NCBI GenBank assembly: GCA_026225435.1
Contig: JAMFST010001160.1
Span: forward strand, 1 to 9,793
Direction: 5' to 3'
DNA: 9,793 nucleotides
From: Labilithrix luteola
GTDB lineage: Bacteria > Myxococcota_A > Polyangia > Polyangiales > Polyangiaceae
The notes below the pieces were generated by a model. That model was not told the DNA's origin. It made no database searches and saw only the letters and a list, made by a program, of their open reading frames with translations. Positions 7,115 through 9,793 of this stretch are shown piece after piece (position 1 is the first letter of the stretch; each line of letters begins with the position of its first letter). The position numbers and the translations under genes are program-made.

Positions 7115-9069
7115 ACAAGCCACTTCATGTGCTGCTGGTCGAAGACTCCGAGGACGACGCTGCGCTCGTGCTCCGCGAGCTCCGGCGCGCGTACGACGTC
7201 AGCTTCGAGAGGGTGGAGAGCGCCGGAGCGATGACCGAGGCGCTGGAGCGAAGGCGCTGGGACCTGGTGCTCTCCGACTTCTCCATGCCAGCGTTCGACG
7301 CCCCGGCTGCGCTGGCCCTCCTCAAGGCAACGGGCCTCGACATCCCGGTGATGGTCATCTCGGGGACGATCGGCGAGGAAGCCGCGGTCAACGCCCTCAA
7401 GGCCGGCGCGGACGACTTTCTCGTGAAGGGGCGCCTCGCCCGGCTCCTTCCCGCCATCGAGCGCGAGCTGCGCGAGTTCGAAGTGCGCAAGGCCCGGCGC
7501 GAGGCGGAGCGGGCGCTGCGAGAGAGCGAAACCCGGCTCCGCCGCGTGATTGAGTCCGCCATCATCGGCGTGATCGTGACGCGCGAGGACGGTACGTTTA
7601 CGCAGGCCAACGACGCGTTCTTGCGGCTCGTCGGCTACTCCCGCGACGAGCTGCTCTCCGGCGAGGTGCGCCTCGCGACGCTCATGCCACCCGAGTGGCA
7701 GGCTCCCGATCGGCGCGCCGATGACGCTGGTGATCTCGCGCTCATCGAGAAGGAGTTTCTCCGCAAAGATGGCGGCCGCGTCCCCGTCCTGGTCGGCGGC
7801 ACCATGCTCGAGCACGACGAGTGCGTGCGGTACGTGGCCGATCTCACGGAGCGCAAGCTCGCAGAGGCGGCCCTGAAGCGCAGCGAGGAGCAGCTCCGGC
7901 AGTCGCAGAAGATGGAAGCCATTGGCAACCTGGCTGGCGGTATCGCGCACGACTTCAACAACCTCCTGTCGGTGATCCTGAGCTACAGCGGCATGCTCGC
8001 CGCCGACCTTGGCCCGGACGACCCCCGGTGCGCGGATCTGGAGGAGATCAGCGCGGCCGGCCAGCGGGCCGAGGAGCTCACCCGGCAACTGCTTGCTTTC
8101 AGCCGCCAGCAGATTCTCCAGCCGCGGATCTGCGACCTCAATCACATCGTGGTCGGCGTGAACAAGATGCTCCGGCGACTCATCGGTGCGGACGTCGAGC
8201 TGGCGACCGTCACCGAGCCGCACCTCGGAATGGTCCGTGTCGATCCGGGGCAGATCGAGCAGATCATCATGAACCTCGTCGTCAACGCCCGCGACGCGCT
8301 CCCGCGGGGGGGAAAGGTGACGATCGAGACCGCGAACGTCGATCTCGACCAGAGCTACGCCAGCGCGCACGTCGGTGTATCTCCCGGCCCGCACGTCATG
8401 CTGGCGATCAGCGACACGGGTGTCGGGATGGACCGGGCGACGCAGGATCGCATGTTCGAGCCGTTCTTCACGACCAAGGAGAAGGGCAAAGGAACCGGGC
8501 TCGGTTTGGCGACCGTCTTCGGCATCGTCCAGCAGAGCGCCGGGAGCATCCGGGCCGACAGTGAGCCGGGTCGGGGGACGACCTTCCGGACCTACTTTCC
8601 TCGCCTCGATGCCGGAACTGCCCCCCAGCACAGCGAGTCCATCGCTCCTCTGGTAGCCAGCCTGCGTGGCTCGGAGACCATCCTTCTCGTCGAGGACGAG
8701 GAGTCCGTCCGCGTCCTCGCGCGCACGATCCTGCGCCGCCACGGTTACCACGTCCTCGAGGCGCAGAGCGGTGGAGACGCGCTCATCATCAGCGAGCAGC
8801 ACGCCGCGACCATCGATCTCATGATTACCGATGTGGTGATGCCGCGCATGACGGGCCACGAGCTTGCGCTCCGCCTGCACCCCCTCCGTCCCGAGATGAA
8901 GGTGCTTTATATGTCGGGGTACACGGACAATTCGGTGATCCGCCACGGAGTGCTGGCTTCGGGCATCGACTTCCTCCAAAAGCCGATCACGCCGCTGACC
9001 TTCACCAGGAAGGTGCGCGAGGTCCTGGACGGCAACGCCTCGGCCCCCGGTCAGTCATCAGAGCGGTGA
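7111..9069 (+). CDS. Hybrid histidine kinase, REC-PAS-HisKA-HATPase-REC
   Basis: This 652-residue cytoplasmic kinase has a receiver at each end. The N-terminal REC (about 4-122) has Glu11/Asp12, Asp56 (LVLSDFSMP), Ser84 and Lys106 (LVKGRL). A short charged helix leads to a PAS domain (about 141-250; NDAFLRLVGYSRDELL, then a YVADLTERK exit helix). HisKA has His280 in LAGGIAHDFNNLL. HATPase has N-box MNLVVNARDA (387-396), G1 DTGVGM (435-440) and G2 GTGLGLATV (461-469). The C-terminal REC (about 522-640) has Glu528/Asp529, Asp574 (MITDVVMP), Ser602 and Lys624 (QKPI). The AHDFNNLL motif and C-terminal receiver are typical of large soluble hybrid kinases. The PAS ligand cannot be read from the sequence. 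The ATG overlaps the upstream stop (ATGA). This is the last gene of the operon before a 197-base gap. No Hpt partner is encoded nearby except that in CheA. Confidence 0.94.
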   Translation: MNKPLHVLLVEDSEDDAALVLRELRRAYDVSFERVESAGAMTEALERRRWDLVLSDFSMPAFDAPAALALLKATGLDIPVMVISGTIGEEAAVNALKAGADDFLVKGRLARLLPAIERELREFEVRKARREAERALRESETRLRRVIESAIIGVIVTREDGTFTQANDAFLRLVGYSRDELLSGEVRLATLMPPEWQAPDRRADDAGDLALIEKEFLRKDGGRVPVLVGGTMLEHDECVRYVADLTERKLAEAALKRSEEQLRQSQKMEAIGNLAGGIAHDFNNLLSVILSYSGMLAADLGPDDPRCADLEEISAAGQRAEELTRQLLAFSRQQILQPRICDLNHIVVGVNKMLRRLIGADVELATVTEPHLGMVRVDPGQIEQIIMNLVVNARDALPRGGKVTIETANVDLDQSYASAHVGVSPGPHVMLAISDTGVGMDRATQDRMFEPFFTTKEKGKGTGLGLATVFGIVQQSAGSIRADSEPGRGTTFRTYFPRLDAGTAPQHSESIAPLVASLRGSETILLVEDEESVRVLARTILRRHGYHVLEAQSGGDALIISEQHAATIDLMITDVVMPRMTGHELALRLHPLRPEMKVLYMSGYTDNSVIRHGVLASGIDFLQKPITPLTFTRKVREVLDGNASAPGQSSER

Positions 9070-9143
9070 CATGGTCGGCGAAACGACGAACCCGAACACG
9101 TCCTGAATCAGAGGGCCGCTCGGCCATCCGACGTCGCCGGATC

Positions 9144-9161
9144 TGCACAACTGTGCACAAC
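9144..9161 (+). repeat. Short repeat pair TGCACAAC with an embedded TGTGCACA palindrome
   Basis: TGCACAAC occurs at 9144-9151 and again at 9154-9161, 10 bases apart (about one helical turn). The sequence between them also makes TGCACA-AC-TGTGCA (9144-9157) an inverted repeat and TGTGCACA (9152-9159) a palindrome. It could be a regulator binding site, but no regulator is identified. Confidence 0.4.
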
Positions 9162-9228
9162 AGCGCGATGCCGACCGGCCTGCACCCGATGCGCAGCGAG
9201 CCGCAGATGCCGGCGGCGTCGCTGAAAC

Positions 9229-9234
9229 TTGACT
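9229..9234 (+). promoter_or_regulatory. Possible -35 hexamer for mqsRA
   Basis: TTGACT matches the sigma-70 -35 consensus at five of six positions and directly abuts the inverted repeat. A -10 box at normal spacing would fall around 9252-9257, where the sequence (ATGCGC) is a poor match. The call rests on position and the -35 alone. Confidence 0.3.
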
Positions 9235-9252
9235 GGCACCTCTAAGGTGCCA
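9234..9252 (+). promoter_or_regulatory. Predicted MqsA operator, perfect 8-bp inverted repeat
   Basis: TGGCACCT-CTA-AGGTGCCA is a perfect 8-bp inverted repeat with a 3-base spacer, centred 24 bases before the mqsR GTG. Its core ACCT-N3-AGGT matches the E. coli MqsA operator, AACCT followed by a short spacer and AGGTT. It lies between the candidate -35 and the start codon, where antitoxin binding would block transcription. Autoregulation by the MqsA C-terminal HTH domain is known for the family; use of this site here is inferred. Confidence 0.75.
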
Positions 9253-9266
9253 TGCGCTGACTCGGC

Positions 9267-9567
9267 GTGGAGAAGAGGAAGCCCCACTACAGCCTGGCCA
9301 CGATCAAGGCGACGTTCGTGACCGTGCGGGCGCTTCGCATCACGAAGACTGCGACGACCTGTGCGGAGGCGTTGGACATCACGCTCGAGGAGGTCGTCGG
9401 GACCATCCAGCGCAGGATGCGGGAGCACTTCGACAAGTCGATGACCCGCGACGCGAACCGCGCCCTCTGGCAGGACGTCTACCACGTGCCCCTCGCTGCC
9501 ATCGTGCTGTACGTGAATCACGGCGGACGCTGACGGGTACCTCGTCATCTCGTTCAAGGAAAAATGA
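9267..9567 (+). pseudogene. mqsR: MqsR-family mRNA interferase toxin, frameshifted near the 3' end
   Basis: MqsR toxins cut mRNA, in E. coli mainly at GCU. The frame opens at GTG 9267 with MEKRKPHYSL, close to E. coli MEKRTPH. It continues to FDKSM and LWQDVYHVPL (E. coli FYKSM, IWQDVY), then stops at 9531-9533 after 88 residues. The expected C-terminus follows in the +1 frame: ADGYLVISFKEK ending at TGA 9565-9567, like E. coli LIVSFKEK. The frames join around 9517-9525 (LYV, then ITADADGY), consistent with one extra base or two lost bases. Repaired length would be about 99-100 residues, against 98 in E. coli. Residues matching the E. coli active-site set K56, Q68 and Y81 are kept (Lys57, Gln69, Tyr82), but the late Lys (E. 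coli K96) falls beyond the shift. An in-frame TGA at 9258-9260 rules out the ATG at 9252. I see no SD before the GTG. It may be inactive, variant, or a sequencing error. Confidence 0.8.
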
Positions 9568-9570
9568 GCC

Positions 9571-9793
9571 ATGAGCAAGGACATCAAGACGCAGGCGTGC
9601 CCCGAGTGCGGGAGCGTCATGCGGTTCGAAAAGCGCGACGACGTACTCGTGTACAAGGGGAAGTCGCGCACCATCAAGACGCTGGGCTGGTGGTGCACCG
9701 GGTGCGATGAGGCCATCTTCACGGGCGAGCCGCTCGTCGCCCACGAGAAGGCGTTCCTTCAGTTCAAAGCCGAGGTCGACGGCGTGCTCGGCC
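9571..9793 (+). CDS. mqsA: MqsA-family zinc-binding antitoxin (partial, runs off window)
   Basis: The first 74 residues of the MqsR antitoxin are present. The N-terminal domain of MqsA binds zinc through two CxxC pairs and neutralises MqsR; the missing C-terminal HTH domain binds DNA. Here the pairs are Cys10/Cys13 (ACPECGS) and Cys42/Cys45 (WWCTGCDEAIF). The spacing resembles E. coli MqsA (C3/C6 and C37/C40). Between them lies the basic strand region VYKGKSRTIKTLGW, comparable to E. coli TFRGRKTVLKGIHG. The ATG lies 3 bases after the would-be full-length mqsR stop, with AAGGA at 9556-9560, so toxin and antitoxin were probably coupled. The frame is still open at the window edge. An intact antitoxin beside a damaged toxin fits loss of toxicity, while MqsA may still act as a regulator. 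Confidence 0.9.
   Translation, partial: MSKDIKTQACPECGSVMRFEKRDDVLVYKGKSRTIKTLGWWCTGCDEAIFTGEPLVAHEKAFLQFKAEVDGVLG

Larger units (their letters stand above)
9070..9266 (+). other. Intergenic region between the signalling operon and the toxin-antitoxin pair
   Basis: No supportable gene. An ATG at 9071 opens only an 11-residue frame ending at 9104-9106. GGCCGCTCGGCC at 9114-9125 could form a weak hairpin, but no T-run follows, so I do not call a terminator. The right half holds a short repeat pair and the predicted mqsRA promoter/operator. Confidence 0.7.

Noticed and set aside
8306..8312. A G7 run in the last kinase (Arg-Gly-Gly-Lys, residues 399-402) as a second slippage site
   Set aside because: Shorter, inside the structured ATPase domain, and expected by chance in GC-rich coding sequence.
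9071..9106. An 11-residue frame starting one base after the last kinase stop
   Set aside because: Too short and without similarity; its start spacing copies the operon style, so it might be a vestigial gene start, but that cannot be supported.
9114..9125. GGCCGCTCGGCC as a terminator for the signalling operon
   Set aside because: Short stem, almost no loop and no T-run; chance inverted repeats of this size are common at this GC content.
9108..9722. A 204-residue minus-strand frame across the mqsRA locus
   Set aside because: It runs antisense to clear MqsR and MqsA homology and shows no family features.
1..9793. CRISPR arrays, tRNA or rRNA genes, insertion sequences, integrase or attachment sites
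   Set aside because: None seen: no regularly spaced repeats, no transposase-like protein in any convincing frame, and no structured RNA signature.

Overview
This window comes from a GC-rich bacterium. Third codon positions are mostly G or C, and long spurious open frames run on both strands. The gene types (a CheA-CheY fusion kinase, tandem receiver-domain kinases, a CHASE3 chemoreceptor) and the base composition suggest Myxococcota or another former deltaproteobacterium. That placement is an inference; there is no rRNA or other phylogenetic marker here.

Bases 2-9069 are one tightly packed plus-strand operon for a chemosensory-like phosphorelay. In order it holds: the tail of an unidentified gene; a membrane chemoreceptor with a CHASE3 sensor (78-1541); a CheA-type kinase with a C-terminal receiver (1549-3573); a CheB methylesterase (3570-4658); a soluble kinase with three N-terminal receivers (4655-6646); a stand-alone Rcp1-like receiver (6650-7114); and a REC-PAS-kinase-REC hybrid kinase (7111-9069). 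Neighbouring genes overlap by 4 bases (ATGA) or lie 1-7 bases apart, so translational coupling is likely. The six proteins hold eight receiver domains, all with the aspartate/lysine residues needed for phosphorylation. None carries a DNA-binding or other classical output domain.

A reasonable model is that the receptor controls CheA and CheB tunes the receptor. Phosphate from CheA could then reach the receiver-first kinases and the small response regulator. This resembles an alternative-function chemosensory system more than a flagellar one. No cheR or stand-alone cheW is seen in the window; either could lie upstream.

Bases 9070-9266 are a short non-coding gap. It ends in a perfect 8-bp inverted repeat whose core matches the known MqsA operator. 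Bases 9267-9793 carry an MqsR/MqsA toxin-antitoxin pair in the toxin-first order. The mqsR toxin appears frameshifted near its 3' end: the expected C-terminus ending SFKEK is present but in another frame. The mqsA antitoxin keeps its four zinc-binding cysteines and is cut by the window edge before its DNA-binding domain.
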